Origin: Alkalibacter rhizosphaerae
GTDB taxonomy: Bacteria; Bacillota; Clostridia; Eubacteriales; Alkalibacteraceae
NCBI RefSeq assembly: GCF_017352215.1
Contig: NZ_CP071444.1
Coordinates: forward strand, 1,240,001 to 1,304,000
Reading direction: 5' to 3'
DNA: 64,000 bases
The notes below the pieces were generated by a model. The model ran no database searches, was not told the DNA's origin, and was given only the letters and a program-made list of their open reading frames with translations. Position numbers and translations under genes: made by a program. Shown here one piece after another: positions 25,623 to 34,430 of this stretch (positions within the stretch are counted from its first letter, which is position 1; every line of letters begins with the position of its first letter).

Positions 25623-26873
25623 TCATACTGGATTTTTTTCCACCCGCTCCGGATTCTTTGGCAAGCGAAGGATCAACACCAGACCCACACCAAAGAGGAT
25701 GACCAGACTGAGAACCGCCTTTCGGATATCCCCTGTGATCAAAGTAATGGTACCGATCAGGATGGGTCCCATGATGGCGGCAAATTTTCCAAGGATGTTG
25801 TAAAATCCAAAAAACTCATTGGCGTTGTTTTTCGGGACGATCTTGGCAAAGTAGGATCTGCTCAAGGCTTGTATGCCCCCTTGGGCGGAAGCGATGAGGA
25901 ATCCCAAAAATGCAAAATCCCAGATCGTCTCCATGCGAAAGGCCATGATGCAAACCAAAAAGTAGGTGATGATGCCGAAAATGATCATGTTTTTCGCAGA
26001 AAAACGTTTTGCCAGCATGCCGTAGAGCAGGGCAAAAGGAAAGGCAACCACCTGGGTCAACAGCAAGGCGATCATCAGACCGGTGGTATCCAGTCCGATC
26101 TGTTCGCCAAATACCGCCGCATTTCGAATGATCGTATCCACTCCGTCGATGTAGAAGAAGTAAGCAAGCAGAAAAATGGCAATGACCCGATATTTTCGTA
26201 TGTTTTTAAAGGTGGCAAACATCCGCCGAAAACTGTTGGATACGGGATTTGGTTCCTTTGGGATATAGTGCTTCTGATGGACGTTTTTCAACATGGGCAA
26301 GGTGAACAAGCCCCACCAAAGCGCAGTGATCACAAAGGAGATCTTCGTCATCAGCAATACATCCAGACCGGAGAAATTGATCAGGAAGATGCAAAGAATA
26401 AAAGGAAAAACGCTGCTGATGTATCCAAAAGCAAACCCGGAAGAGGATACCCGGTCCATATTCTCATCCTCTGATACATCCACGAGAAAGGCATCATAGA
26501 AGATGTTGGAACCGGCAAATCCCACCACTGTGATCACGTAGAAGATCATCATGACCTGCCACTGGGTCTGGGGCACCAAGGCAAGAAACCCTGTAAAGGC
26601 AACCCCTAGAAGGGCGAAAAAGGTGAAAAAACGCTTTTTGAAGGACTTGTAATCGGCAATGGTACCCAGTATGGGACTCAGCAGCACGATGATGAAGGTG
26701 GCAAAGGCATTGCCATAGTTCCACCATGCGGTGGCAGCAGCCCCGGAAGCACCGCTGGCAGCGGCCATGCTGGTAAAATAGATGGGAAAAATGGCAGTGG
26801 TGATGATGATGGAGTAGGCCGAATTGCCGCAATCATAAAAGATCCAACTGATTTCTTCTTTGGTCAGCTTCAT
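25623..26873 (-). CDS. MFS transporter, Atg22/UMF1 family
   Basis: 416 residues with about 12 membrane helices. The start (EEISWIFYDCGNSAYSIIITTAIFPIYF) is characteristic of the UMF1 branch, related to the yeast vacuolar amino acid effluxer Atg22. LSPILGTIADYKSFKKRFF is the loop 2-3 MFS motif. Bacterial members are of unknown substrate; export of amino acids or other metabolites is only a guess. The start at ATG 26873 gives the standard N-terminus after AAGGGA. It is transcribed alone, convergent with sor and divergent from the phospholipase-like gene. Confidence 0.85.
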   Translation of the reverse strand: MKLTKEEISWIFYDCGNSAYSIIITTAIFPIYFTSMAAASGASGAAATAWWNYGNAFATFIIVLLSPILGTIADYKSFKKRFFTFFALLGVAFTGFLALVPQTQWQVMMIFYVITVVGFAGSNIFYDAFLVDVSEDENMDRVSSSGFAFGYISSVFPFILCIFLINFSGLDVLLMTKISFVITALWWGLFTLPMLKNVHQKHYIPKEPNPVSNSFRRMFATFKNIRKYRVIAIFLLAYFFYIDGVDTIIRNAAVFGEQIGLDTTGLMIALLLTQVVAFPFALLYGMLAKRFSAKNMIIFGIITYFLVCIMAFRMETIWDFAFLGFLIASAQGGIQALSRSYFAKIVPKNNANEFFGFYNILGKFAAIMGPILIGTITLITGDIRKAVLSLVILFGVGLVLILRLPKNPERVEKNPV

Positions 26874-26931
26874 AATATCCCTTCTTTCTGCTTCCATTTT
26901 AACAGTTTCATCCAATGAAGAAAACAATTTG

Positions 26932-26940
26932 TGCTATGAT
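26932..26940 (+). promoter_or_regulatory. Extended -10 promoter of the phospholipase C-like gene
   Basis: TGCTATGAT, 29 nt before the ATG. No clear -35. Confidence 0.45.
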
Positions 26941-26969
26941 GGAGTTAGAATTAATTGGAGGTGTAACCC

Positions 26970-27941
26970 ATGTCAGATGCCATCAACCATTATCTTTGCG
27001 CCAAAGACTTGCTGGAGGAAGGGCCCATATCCTTTCCAGTGAATGAACGGCTGTTGTTTCTAGGCAGCCAGGGACCGGATATCTTTCTTTACTACAACGT
27101 ACTGGAATCCCAGGAAAGCAAAATTCCCCTGGGTGATCGTCTCCACAAGGAACAGATCAACGACTTTTTTTATCACGGATTGCTCACTTGCCTCCATGCT
27201 CCGGAGTCTTACAAACCGATTTTGCGATCCTATTACATAGGTATGATCTGCCATCACGCACTGGACGTAGCCACCCACCCCTTTATCTTCTATCGAAGCG
27301 GGAGTTATCTGGAAGATCGTCCGGAAACACTGCCCTTCAAGCACAACCACAAGAAATACGAGATCCAGTTGGACATGGCCTACTACCATATGCGCACCGG
27401 AGAAAAAGCCCACAATTTTCAAGTCCATCGCCTCTTTGACGTTCCCGCCATGGCTGCAGATATCCTGGAGTATTTTTACGCGGAGACCCTGAAGGCAACA
27501 TTCGGGATATCCATGGAAAAAGGGACGGTCCGAAAAAGTCTGGAGAAAGCAAAAAAATTGACCCGTGTGTTGTCGGATCCAACGGGATTGAAACGGCTGG
27601 CTGTCGGATTCGGGGAGATTTTGGCGGGAGATCCCGGCAAGTTCTCCACCGCCTTCTACGGGATCAAACCCATGGATCCCACCCTGGTATTGAATTTGGA
27701 CAAGAGCATCTGGCGTCATCCTTGCGATGACACGCAAGCATTCACCGACTCTTATCCGGAACTTTGCCAGAAGGCCCAGGAAGACATCCGGCAAAAGATC
27801 CCTCTCATCGATCCCATGCTTCTGGGTCAGAAGGAAGTGGACCGGACGGTGCTGGATAACTGCTTTAAAGATCTGGGCTACGAAACCGGGTTGGATTGGA
27901 AGACCAGCCCGCCCATCCAATACTTCGATCCCATCCTTTGA
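26970..27941 (+). CDS. Zinc-dependent phospholipase C family protein
   Basis: 323 residues, no signal peptide, all-helical type. NHYLCAKDLL near the start, GSQGPDIFLYYN, then GMICHHALDVATHPF and KYEIQLDMAYYHM carry the His/Asp residues expected to hold a zinc cluster as in Bacillus cereus phospholipase C. The clostridial cytoplasmic relatives have no assigned substrate. The ATG follows GGAGG. Single gene with its own promoter and terminator, so neighbours do not inform function. Confidence 0.78.
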   Translation: MSDAINHYLCAKDLLEEGPISFPVNERLLFLGSQGPDIFLYYNVLESQESKIPLGDRLHKEQINDFFYHGLLTCLHAPESYKPILRSYYIGMICHHALDVATHPFIFYRSGSYLEDRPETLPFKHNHKKYEIQLDMAYYHMRTGEKAHNFQVHRLFDVPAMAADILEYFYAETLKATFGISMEKGTVRKSLEKAKKLTRVLSDPTGLKRLAVGFGEILAGDPGKFSTAFYGIKPMDPTLVLNLDKSIWRHPCDDTQAFTDSYPELCQKAQEDIRQKIPLIDPMLLGQKEVDRTVLDNCFKDLGYETGLDWKTSPPIQYFDPIL

Positions 27942-27955
27942 AAAATATGGAATGC

Positions 27956-27991
27956 AAAAAAGGAAGATGCGTGACGCATCCTCCTTTTTTT
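27956..27991. terminator. Bidirectional terminator between the phospholipase-like gene and aconitase
   Basis: Stem AGGAAGATGCG against CGCATCCTCCT (one mismatch on the plus strand, a G-U pair on the minus strand), loop TGA, with A and T runs on the two sides. Confidence 0.85.
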
Positions 27992-28016
27992 ATTTTTGGA
28001 TCGATGGCGTTTCCAC

Positions 28017-29945
28017 CTATCTGTCCATTTTCATGAAATTGATCAAGCCGCCTGCCTTGATGATGTCGATCTGTCGGTCCGTAATGTCCACGATCACATC
28101 AAAGAAGGTCCCTTTTGTTGCGTTGTGCAAGGTCATTTCTTTTTTGGTCACACCGTCCAGCACCTGTTCCATGGTCAGTTCATCCAGCAATTCCAGGGTG
28201 TCGTAATCGGCTTCGTTCTTGAATACCAGAGGCAAAATGCCGTTGTTGATCAAATTGTTCTTGTGGATCCTGGCAAAGGATTTTGCAACTACTGCCTTGA
28301 TCCCCAAATACAAGGGCGCCAATGCGGCATGCTCCCTGCTGGATCCTTGCCCGTAATTGTGTCCGGCGATGATGATACCTCCCCCGTTGTCTTTTGCCCG
28401 CTGCGGAAAATCCACATCACAAGGCGTCAGACAGTAATCCGACAAGTATGGGATGTTGGATCGATAGGGAAGCAATTTTGCATTGGATGGCATGATGTGG
28501 TCCGTGGTGATGTTGTCCTCCACGATGATCAGCACCTTCTTGGCGATGGCATCCTGCAATTTCACTGTCTCCGGGAAAGGTTTGATGTTGGGTCCCTTGA
28601 CGATGTCGACCTGGGTTCCTTCCGGGGCCGGCTCCACGATCATGTTGTCATTGACCTTGAAGACTTCCGGAATGGCAATGTCCAAAAGAGCAGGATCGAT
28701 GGTAGTCACCGGATTCGTAATGACCCCCGTAATGGCGGATACGGCTGCCGTTTCCGGACTGACAATGTACACATCCGCATCCACGGTGCCGCTGCGTCCC
28801 TTGAAGTTTCGATTGAAGGTTCGAAGGGATACGCCGCTGGTGTTGGGGGATTGTCCCATGCCGATGCATGGTCCGCAGCCACATTCCAGGATTCTGGCAC
28901 CGGCATCGATGAGCTTTGCCAGGGCTCCGTTTTCCGCCAGCATGTTCAACACCTGTTTGGATCCGGGTGCAATGACCAGAGAAACATTTTCCGACACGGT
29001 TTTCCCTTCCAAAATATTGGCCGCTTTCATGAGATCCAGATAGGAAGAATTGGTACAGCTGCCAATGGCGATCTGATCCACCTTGGTTCCTTCCAATTCC
29101 ACAATGGTTTTCACATTGTCCGGAGAGTGAGGACACGCCGCCAGGGCATTCAGTGCATTCAAGTCCACAATGATCTCCAAATCATATACGGCATCCTCAT
29201 CCGCTTCCAAGGGAACAAAGTCTTCCCCTCGTTCCTGGGCCGTTAAAAACGCTTTTGTGATGTCGTCCGATGGAAAAATGGATGTGGTGGCGCCAAGTTC
29301 TGCGCCCATGTTGGTGACGGTGGCCCGTTCCGGAACCGTCAGGGAGGATACCCCTTCACCAACGTATTCAAAAACCCGATTCACTCCGCCTTTTACCGTG
29401 CACCGCTTCAATACTTCCAAGATGATGTCTTTGGATGCCACACCCGGCTGCAATTTGCCGGCAAGCTCCACTTTCACGATCTCTGGCATGGTGATGTAGT
29501 AAGGTCCTCCGGCCATGGCCACGGCAACATCCAACCCTCCGGCACCGATGGCCAGCATCCCCAATCCTCCTGCCGTAGGCGTATGGCTGTCCGAGCCCAG
29601 TAAGGTTTGTCCGGGGACGCCGAAACGCTCTACGGTCACCTGGTGGCAGATTCCGTTTCCCGGCTTTGAATAATAGATCCCGTGTTTTTTTGCCACCGTT
29701 TGAATATAACGGTGGTCATCCATGTTTTCCGGACCGGTCTGAAGCATGTTGTGGTCGATATAAGCCACGGATCGCTTCGTTTTCACCCTTGGTACCTCCA
29801 TGGCTTCAAATTGCAGATACGCCATGGTTCCGGTAGAGTCCTGGGTCAATGTCTGATCGATGGTGATTCCGATCTCCGTGCCCCGCACCATTTCTCCTAT
29901 TGCAAGATGCTCCTTGATTATTTTCTCTGTGATCGTATAACCCAT
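28017..29945 (-). CDS. acn: Aconitate hydratase, short Aquifex-type form
   Basis: Interconverts citrate and isocitrate using a 4Fe-4S cluster. 642 residues, near the length of the small Aquifex-type branch and shorter than AcnA/AcnB. Cluster cysteines: IGSCTNSSY and ECGCGPCIGMG. GSDSHTPTAGGLGMLAIGAGG and the C-terminal swivel motif GHNYGQGSSREHAAL are intact. It follows a Re-citrate synthase by 25 nt, so the pair makes citrate and then isocitrate, most likely as the start of a partial oxidative branch toward 2-oxoglutarate and glutamate. No isocitrate dehydrogenase gene is adjacent. Confidence 0.94.
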   Translation of the reverse strand: MGYTITEKIIKEHLAIGEMVRGTEIGITIDQTLTQDSTGTMAYLQFEAMEVPRVKTKRSVAYIDHNMLQTGPENMDDHRYIQTVAKKHGIYYSKPGNGICHQVTVERFGVPGQTLLGSDSHTPTAGGLGMLAIGAGGLDVAVAMAGGPYYITMPEIVKVELAGKLQPGVASKDIILEVLKRCTVKGGVNRVFEYVGEGVSSLTVPERATVTNMGAELGATTSIFPSDDITKAFLTAQERGEDFVPLEADEDAVYDLEIIVDLNALNALAACPHSPDNVKTIVELEGTKVDQIAIGSCTNSSYLDLMKAANILEGKTVSENVSLVIAPGSKQVLNMLAENGALAKLIDAGARILECGCGPCIGMGQSPNTSGVSLRTFNRNFKGRSGTVDADVYIVSPETAAVSAITGVITNPVTTIDPALLDIAIPEVFKVNDNMIVEPAPEGTQVDIVKGPNIKPFPETVKLQDAIAKKVLIIVEDNITTDHIMPSNAKLLPYRSNIPYLSDYCLTPCDVDFPQRAKDNGGGIIIAGHNYGQGSSREHAALAPLYLGIKAVVAKSFARIHKNNLINNGILPLVFKNEADYDTLELLDELTMEQVLDGVTKKEMTLHNATKGTFFDVIVDITDRQIDIIKAGGLINFMKMDR

Positions 29946-29970
29946 ACTACATCATCTCCCATCTATTTTT

Positions 29971-31320
29971 TTAGTCCACCGCCTTGATCCGCCCGGAAAA
30001 TCGGTTGGTCACAGCCAGTAGTTCCTCGTCGGAAATAGCGGTGGTTCTTCCCTTGTCGTATTGTTCATCTACCCATGTTTTCACCTGGAAAACCAAAGGG
30101 TCTTTTTTGCTGATTTTTTTTGTTTCACTTTCCCCCATCCAGTTGTTCATCCACGCAGCGATCCCCGCCAGGCCGGATGTCTGGTTCACTTTTATGACCA
30201 CCGGACGATTCAGGATCCTTTTGGTATCGAAGGAGTTGTAGATTGCTTCGCACTTCATGATCCCGTCGGCATGGACCCCGGCTTTTGTCATGTTGAAATC
30301 ATCTCCGACGAAAGGCCGTTTCGGATCCATGACGTAGCCAAATTCTCTTTCAAAAAATACCCGCATTTCATATAGAAAGGTCAGATCGATCTTCTTGTCC
30401 TGTTTCAGTTGGCTGTACTCGATGAGCATGGCCTCCAGGGGACAGTTCCCCGTTCTTTCACCAATGCCGAACATGGTGGTATTGACGGCAGACGCTCCAT
30501 GGAGCCAGGCCGTCGTTGCATTGGTCACCACGTTATGATAGTCGTTGTGTCCATGCCATTCCAATGCGCCGGAGGGAACTCCCGCCAGCGTTTTCAAACC
30601 GTGGATCAAAGCAGGGATGCTTCTGGGGAGTGCCGCGCCCTGATAGGGAACACCCAAGCCCAGTGTGTCGCAGAGGCGAATATTGATCTGGACCCCTGCT
30701 TCTTTGCCCAAAGCTTGAATGTTTTGGACCAGAGGCAGTACAAATCCATAAAAATCGGCCCGGGTTATGTCCTCCAGGTGGCATCTGGGACGGATCCCAT
30801 GATCCAGTGCCCGTTTCACCACATCCAGATACATCTCCATGCAGGCAGTGCGGCTCATTTTCAATTTTTTAAAGATATGATAATCGGAACAGGACATCAA
30901 CAGCCCCGTTTCCGATATCTCCATTTCTTTGACCAGCTCAAAATCGCTGGCGTTGGCGCGGATCCAGGAAGTGATCCGGGGAAATTCAACCCCCTTTTCC
31001 ATGCATGCCCTTACGGCCTTTCTATCCTTTTCCGAGTACAGGAAAAACTCGGACGTTCGGATCAGCCCCGTTTTGTTGTCGATTCGGTGAAGATAATCAA
31101 ACAAGGCGGTGATCTGTTCTACGGTAAAGGCGGACATGGATTGTTGCCCGTCCCGAAATGTGGTATCAGTGATCCAAATGTCTTCCGGCAAGTCCATGGG
31201 GGTGGTCCCGCCGTCAAAGGACAGGACCGGCACCTGACTGTAGGGAAAGTATTCCCCGTATAGATTTGGTTCCATCACATCTACTGCCTGATAGGCATAT
31301 GGGGATTTTCTGCTGTCCAT
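29971..31320 (-). CDS. Re-citrate synthase (homocitrate synthase-like)
   Basis: Predicted to condense acetyl-CoA and oxaloacetate to citrate with Re stereochemistry, as shown for Clostridium kluyveri; it belongs to the HMGL/isopropylmalate synthase family, not the usual citrate synthase family. 449 residues. ITDTTFRDGQQSM at the start of the TIM barrel, SEFFLYSEKD, RCHLEDITRADFYGF and LEWHGHNDYHNV (metal-binding His pair) match that clostridial group, as does NCPLEAMLIEY. Isopropylmalate or homocitrate synthase is the alternative, but adjacency to a single-chain aconitase and the N-terminal extension support citrate. Own promoter with a palindrome at the transcription start. Confidence 0.87.
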   Translation of the reverse strand: MDSRKSPYAYQAVDVMEPNLYGEYFPYSQVPVLSFDGGTTPMDLPEDIWITDTTFRDGQQSMSAFTVEQITALFDYLHRIDNKTGLIRTSEFFLYSEKDRKAVRACMEKGVEFPRITSWIRANASDFELVKEMEISETGLLMSCSDYHIFKKLKMSRTACMEMYLDVVKRALDHGIRPRCHLEDITRADFYGFVLPLVQNIQALGKEAGVQINIRLCDTLGLGVPYQGAALPRSIPALIHGLKTLAGVPSGALEWHGHNDYHNVVTNATTAWLHGASAVNTTMFGIGERTGNCPLEAMLIEYSQLKQDKKIDLTFLYEMRVFFEREFGYVMDPKRPFVGDDFNMTKAGVHADGIMKCEAIYNSFDTKRILNRPVVIKVNQTSGLAGIAAWMNNWMGESETKKISKKDPLVFQVKTWVDEQYDKGRTTAISDEELLAVTNRFSGRIKAVD

Positions 31321-31367
31321 TTATAACATCCCTTTCTCTTTGTTTGCAATATAATCTGATAATTCGC

Positions 31368-31385
31368 ACAATAATAAATTATTGT
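31368..31385. promoter_or_regulatory. Perfect 18-bp palindrome at the citrate operon start
   Basis: ACAATAAT-AA-ATTATTGT: two 8-bp arms around a 2-bp centre. It begins at the last base of the -10 element and covers the expected transcription start, the classic place for a repressor. The regulator is not identified; the motif is not a clear Rex, CcpA or CodY site. Confidence 0.6.
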
Positions 31386-31413
31386 TTATATTATCATAAT
31401 ATTTCTCTTGCAA
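31385..31413 (-). promoter_or_regulatory. Promoter of the Re-citrate synthase/aconitase pair
   Basis: Minus strand TTGCAA (31408-31413), 17-nt spacer, TATAAA (31385-31390). Confidence 0.65.
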
Positions 31414-31460
31414 CAAGCACAAAAAGAAAGATTTACAAATTTTCTTTCATATTCTATGTT

Positions 31461-32462
31461 TTAAATTTCAAACAGCCCTACTTTTCTTTTTACCTTGGAC
31501 AGTGTTTTATTGGCGGCCCGAATGGTTTTTTGTGTACTTTTCTCGACAATTTCCTTGATGTATCCCTTATCCGCCTTCAATCTCTGAAACTCGTTCTGGA
31601 TCGGCATCAATGCATCTGCTACGGCTTCTCCAACTCCAATTTTGAAATCGCCATATCCTTTTCCTTCAAAATCACGTTCAATGGCATCAAAATCCATCCC
31701 CGTGGCGCAGGAGTAGATCTCCATAAGATTGGAGATGCCCGGCTTTTCCTGACGGTCAAAACGGACCAGGCTGTCCGAATCGGTGATCGCTCTTTTAAAT
31801 TTGCGGATGATGGTGTCCCGGTCGTCCTGCAAGGTCACAAAAGAATTCACATTTTCATCAGATTTGGACATCTTTTTATTGGGCTCCTGCAAACTCATGA
31901 TCCTGGCACCCTTTTCCCCAATATAGGGTTCCGGCACTTTGAAGGTGGGCGAATAGAGGTTGTTGAACCGGTTGGCGATGTCCCTGGTCAACTCCAGGTG
32001 TTGCTTTTGATCCTCTCCAACAGGAACCAGGTCCGATTGGTACAACAGAATGTCTGCGGCCATCAATACAGGATAGCTGTACAACCCCACTCGGATGTTT
32101 TCCCCCTGCCTTTGAGATTTGTCCTTGAATTGGGTCATGCGGCTCAATTCTCCCATATAGGAATAGCAGTTGAGCAACCAGGCCAGTTCGGCATGGGCAC
32201 TGACATGTGATTGAAAATACAGGGTCACCTTTTCCGGATCCAACCCGGCGGCCAGCAGGGTGATAAAAGACTCAAAGCTGTTTTTTCGCAGATCTTTGGC
32301 TACTTGGGGAACGGTCAACGCATGGAGATCCACGACGCAAAAATAGCAGTCGTATGCATCCTGCAGATCCACCCAATTCTTGATGGCTCCAAAGTAGTTG
32401 CCGATGGTAAACGAACCGGAAGGTTGAATTCCACTGTATAATACTTTTTTTGTTTCTTCCAA
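31461..32462 (-). CDS. trpS: Tryptophanyl-tRNA synthetase
   Basis: Class I aminoacyl-tRNA synthetase of 333 residues. SGIQPSGSFTIGNYFGA contains the HIGH-equivalent TIGN; KMSKSDEN is the KMSKS loop. Only 23 nt separate it from murI upstream, leaving no room for a T-box leader, so it is probably read from the murI side. Confidence 0.97.
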   Translation of the reverse strand: MEETKKVLYSGIQPSGSFTIGNYFGAIKNWVDLQDAYDCYFCVVDLHALTVPQVAKDLRKNSFESFITLLAAGLDPEKVTLYFQSHVSAHAELAWLLNCYSYMGELSRMTQFKDKSQRQGENIRVGLYSYPVLMAADILLYQSDLVPVGEDQKQHLELTRDIANRFNNLYSPTFKVPEPYIGEKGARIMSLQEPNKKMSKSDENVNSFVTLQDDRDTIIRKFKRAITDSDSLVRFDRQEKPGISNLMEIYSCATGMDFDAIERDFEGKGYGDFKIGVGEAVADALMPIQNEFQRLKADKGYIKEIVEKSTQKTIRAANKTLSKVKRKVGLFEI

Positions 32463-32485
32463 ATTCCTCGCTCCTCCTAAAATTG

Positions 32486-33301
32486 TTATATGAGATCCTG
32501 TTGATCTTCCTCCAGCAAGGCCACTTTCTCCAGAGTATAATTTTCCATCCCGAGCCGGTCCATGGTTTCTCTAAACTCTTGGACCCTGGCCGTTGTATAA
32601 ACCGTCAAGTCTCCTTGCTTGTCCGTTTTGTTCAGGGAGGATTCCAACAAGTAGGCCTCCAGCATCCGGACTTGCTTGTTGGCCGGATTGATCAGCCGCA
32701 GATGAGGGTAGATCTCTTCTATTTCTTTTTCGATGATGGGAAAGTGACTGCAGCCCAATACCAGTTCCCGAATGCTGCCCTGTTCCAGTATGGGGTCGAT
32801 GCACTCATGGATGTGTTTGTCCAGCAAGTACCTGTGGCGCAGCTGGTCATTGATGATCTGGGGCAGCTTCCTGGAGTCGTTGGACACGAATTTTCGGTTT
32901 CCATCCAAGCGTTCCAGCGTCTTTTCATAAACCCCGCTTTTCACCGTGGCGACAGTGGCGATGAGCCCGATCTCTTCAGAGTCGCTGTTTTCCAACACGG
33001 CCATGCAGCCTGCTTCTATGATCCCAAAGAGGGGTACCCGATGGGTCAGTTTGTCCATTTGGGAGGACACCGTATTGCAGGCCAGCAATATGGCCTTTAC
33101 GCCCTTGTTTTCCAAAAATGCGATGATCTCGTTTGCCAGGTAAACGATCTCTTCTTCCGATCGGTTTCCGTAGGGCATCCTTTTGGAATCTCCAAAATAG
33201 ATCACGTCTTCCTCCGGCAAGATCTTGACCATTTCTTTTACTACTGTGAGTCCGCCGACTCCTGAATCCATAACACCTACCGGTCGCTCCCGATTCAACA
33301 A
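32486..33301 (-). CDS. murI: Glutamate racemase MurI
   Basis: Makes D-glutamate for peptidoglycan. 271 residues. GVMDSGVGGLTVVKE is the N-terminal signature. The catalytic cysteines are in LLACNTVSS and LVLGCSHFP, with YFGDSKRMPYGNRS between. Two tandem TTG codons (33301 and 33298) are the only plausible starts near the first strand; the ribosome binding site is weak. Begins a unit with trpS. Confidence 0.94.
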   Translation of the reverse strand: MLNRERPVGVMDSGVGGLTVVKEMVKILPEEDVIYFGDSKRMPYGNRSEEEIVYLANEIIAFLENKGVKAILLACNTVSSQMDKLTHRVPLFGIIEAGCMAVLENSDSEEIGLIATVATVKSGVYEKTLERLDGNRKFVSNDSRKLPQIINDQLRHRYLLDKHIHECIDPILEQGSIRELVLGCSHFPIIEKEIEEIYPHLRLINPANKQVRMLEAYLLESSLNKTDKQGDLTVYTTARVQEFRETMDRLGMENYTLEKVALLEEDQQDLI

Positions 33302-33367
33302 ACATCACTCTTTTCCATATGCATTCATTTCATCTCATTATTTTATCATAAAACCGGCTTTTGCAGT

Positions 33368-33403
33368 AAAAAAAGCCCGGAATATGTGAGTATTCCAGGG
33401 CTT
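33368..33403 (-). terminator. Terminator after rpsI
   Basis: Minus-strand stem of AAGCCC plus GGAATA against TATTCC plus GGGCTT, with one unpaired base and a 6-nt loop, followed by seven U. Confidence 0.88.
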
Positions 33404-33430
33404 TGACCGCAGTTTGACTGCAGCAGTATA

Positions 33431-33823
33431 TTATCGTTTGGAGAATTGAGACGCTTTTCTTGCTTTTTTCAGACCGTATTTCTTTCTTTCTGTCATTCGA
33501 GCATCTCGTGTAAGGAATCCAGCTTTTTTCAGGTCTCCTCTTAAGTTCTCGTCGGCTTTCAGCAATGCTCTTGAAATGCCGTGACGAATGGCACCTGCTT
33601 GTCCGGTGAATCCTCCACCATGTACGTTGACGATAACGTCGAATTTATCCAGGGTGTCCGTCAGTGTCAACGGCTGCTTTGCGATGACTTTCAGTGTTTC
33701 CATTCCAAAGTAATCGTCCAAGTCCTTCTTATTTACGACAAACTTGCCGGATCCCGGTAGGATGCGAACTCGTGCAACGGATGTCTTTCTTCTTCCTGTA
33801 CCCCAAAATTGTGTAACTGCCAT
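33431..33823 (-). CDS. rpsI: Ribosomal protein S9
   Basis: 30S protein of 130 residues whose C-terminal tail reaches the P site. [16 protein letters not shown] starts the fold, [19 protein letters not shown] is the family signature, and the tail [11 protein letters not shown] ends in the conserved basic residues that contact tRNA. 21 nt after rplM and ends the two-gene operon. Confidence 0.98.
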   Translation of the reverse strand: MAVTQFWGTGRRKTSVARVRILPGSGKFVVNKKDLDDYFGMETLKVIAKQPLTLTDTLDKFDVIVNVHGGGFTGQAGAIRHGISRALLKADENLRGDLKKAGFLTRDARMTERKKYGLKKARKASQFSKR

Positions 33824-33844
33824 TTTTATTCCTCCTCTCCCCTC

Positions 33845-34288
33845 TTATACGTTCAGTTCCAAAGCTTCCGGCTTTTGTGCAGTATGCGGATGCTCACTGC
33901 CTTTATAAACCTTCAACTTTTTGAACATCTGTCTTCCAAGAATATTGTGGGGGAGCATTCCCTTCACGGCTTTCTCGATAACGAACTCCGGTTTTTCCGC
34001 AATCATTTTTCGATAAGACGTTTCTTTCATGCCACCGATGTAACCACTGTGTCGTCGGTACATTTTTTGATCCAGTTTCTTTCCTGTCAGGTGGATCTTC
34101 TCAGCGTTGATTACAATGACGTAATCTCCCGTGTCCACGTGGGGTGTATAAATTGGTTTATTTTTGCCGCGAAGAATTGTTGCCACTTCGCTGGCCAGTC
34201 TTCCCAATGTCTTGCCATCAGCGTCAACGACAAACCATTTTCTTTCTACTTGGCCGCTTTTCGCCATCACTGTCGATCTTGCGTTCAT
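33845..34288 (-). CDS. rplM: Ribosomal protein L13
   Basis: 50S assembly protein, 147 residues. [18 protein letters not shown] and [17 protein letters not shown] are characteristic. I start at ATG 34288 ([10 protein letters not shown]), 6-7 nt after GGAGGAT. The in-frame codons further upstream belong to a duplicated 21-bp leader repeat, not to the protein. Strong own promoter. Confidence 0.97.
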   Translation of the reverse strand: MNARSTVMAKSGQVERKWFVVDADGKTLGRLASEVATILRGKNKPIYTPHVDTGDYVIVINAEKIHLTGKKLDQKMYRRHSGYIGGMKETSYRKMIAEKPEFVIEKAVKGMLPHNILGRQMFKKLKVYKGSEHPHTAQKPEALELNV

Positions 34289-34303
34289 CTTATATCCTCC
34301 ATT

Positions 34304-34345
34304 CAACTTCGTTTTCGTTCCTATCAACTTCGTTTTTGTTCCTAT
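34304..34345 (-). repeat. Two tandem 21-bp repeats in the rplM leader
   Basis: Two adjacent copies, 20 of 21 bases identical (plus-strand unit starts CAACTTCG and ends TTCCTAT). They lie within the transcribed leader just before the rplM ribosome binding site. Confidence 0.85.
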
Positions 34346-34391
34346 CAATTACCGATCCGGGGCTAGTGGATCAGATAATGTGCCAACGTAT

Positions 34392-34420
34392 ATTTTATAA
34401 CAGGAATCCCTATATGTCAA
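34392..34420 (-). promoter_or_regulatory. rplM-rpsI promoter
   Basis: Consensus TTGACA (34415-34420), 17-nt spacer, TAAAAT (34392-34397) on the minus strand. The leader is about 97 nt and contains a GATCC/GGATC hairpin and the 21-bp repeats, in the place where Firmicutes often carry an L13 autoregulatory leader. Confidence 0.8.
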
Positions 34421-34430
34421 TGATTCCAGT

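Noticed and set aside
32463-32485. T-box riboswitch before trpS
   Set aside because: Only 23 nt lie between murI and trpS, far too short for a T-box leader.
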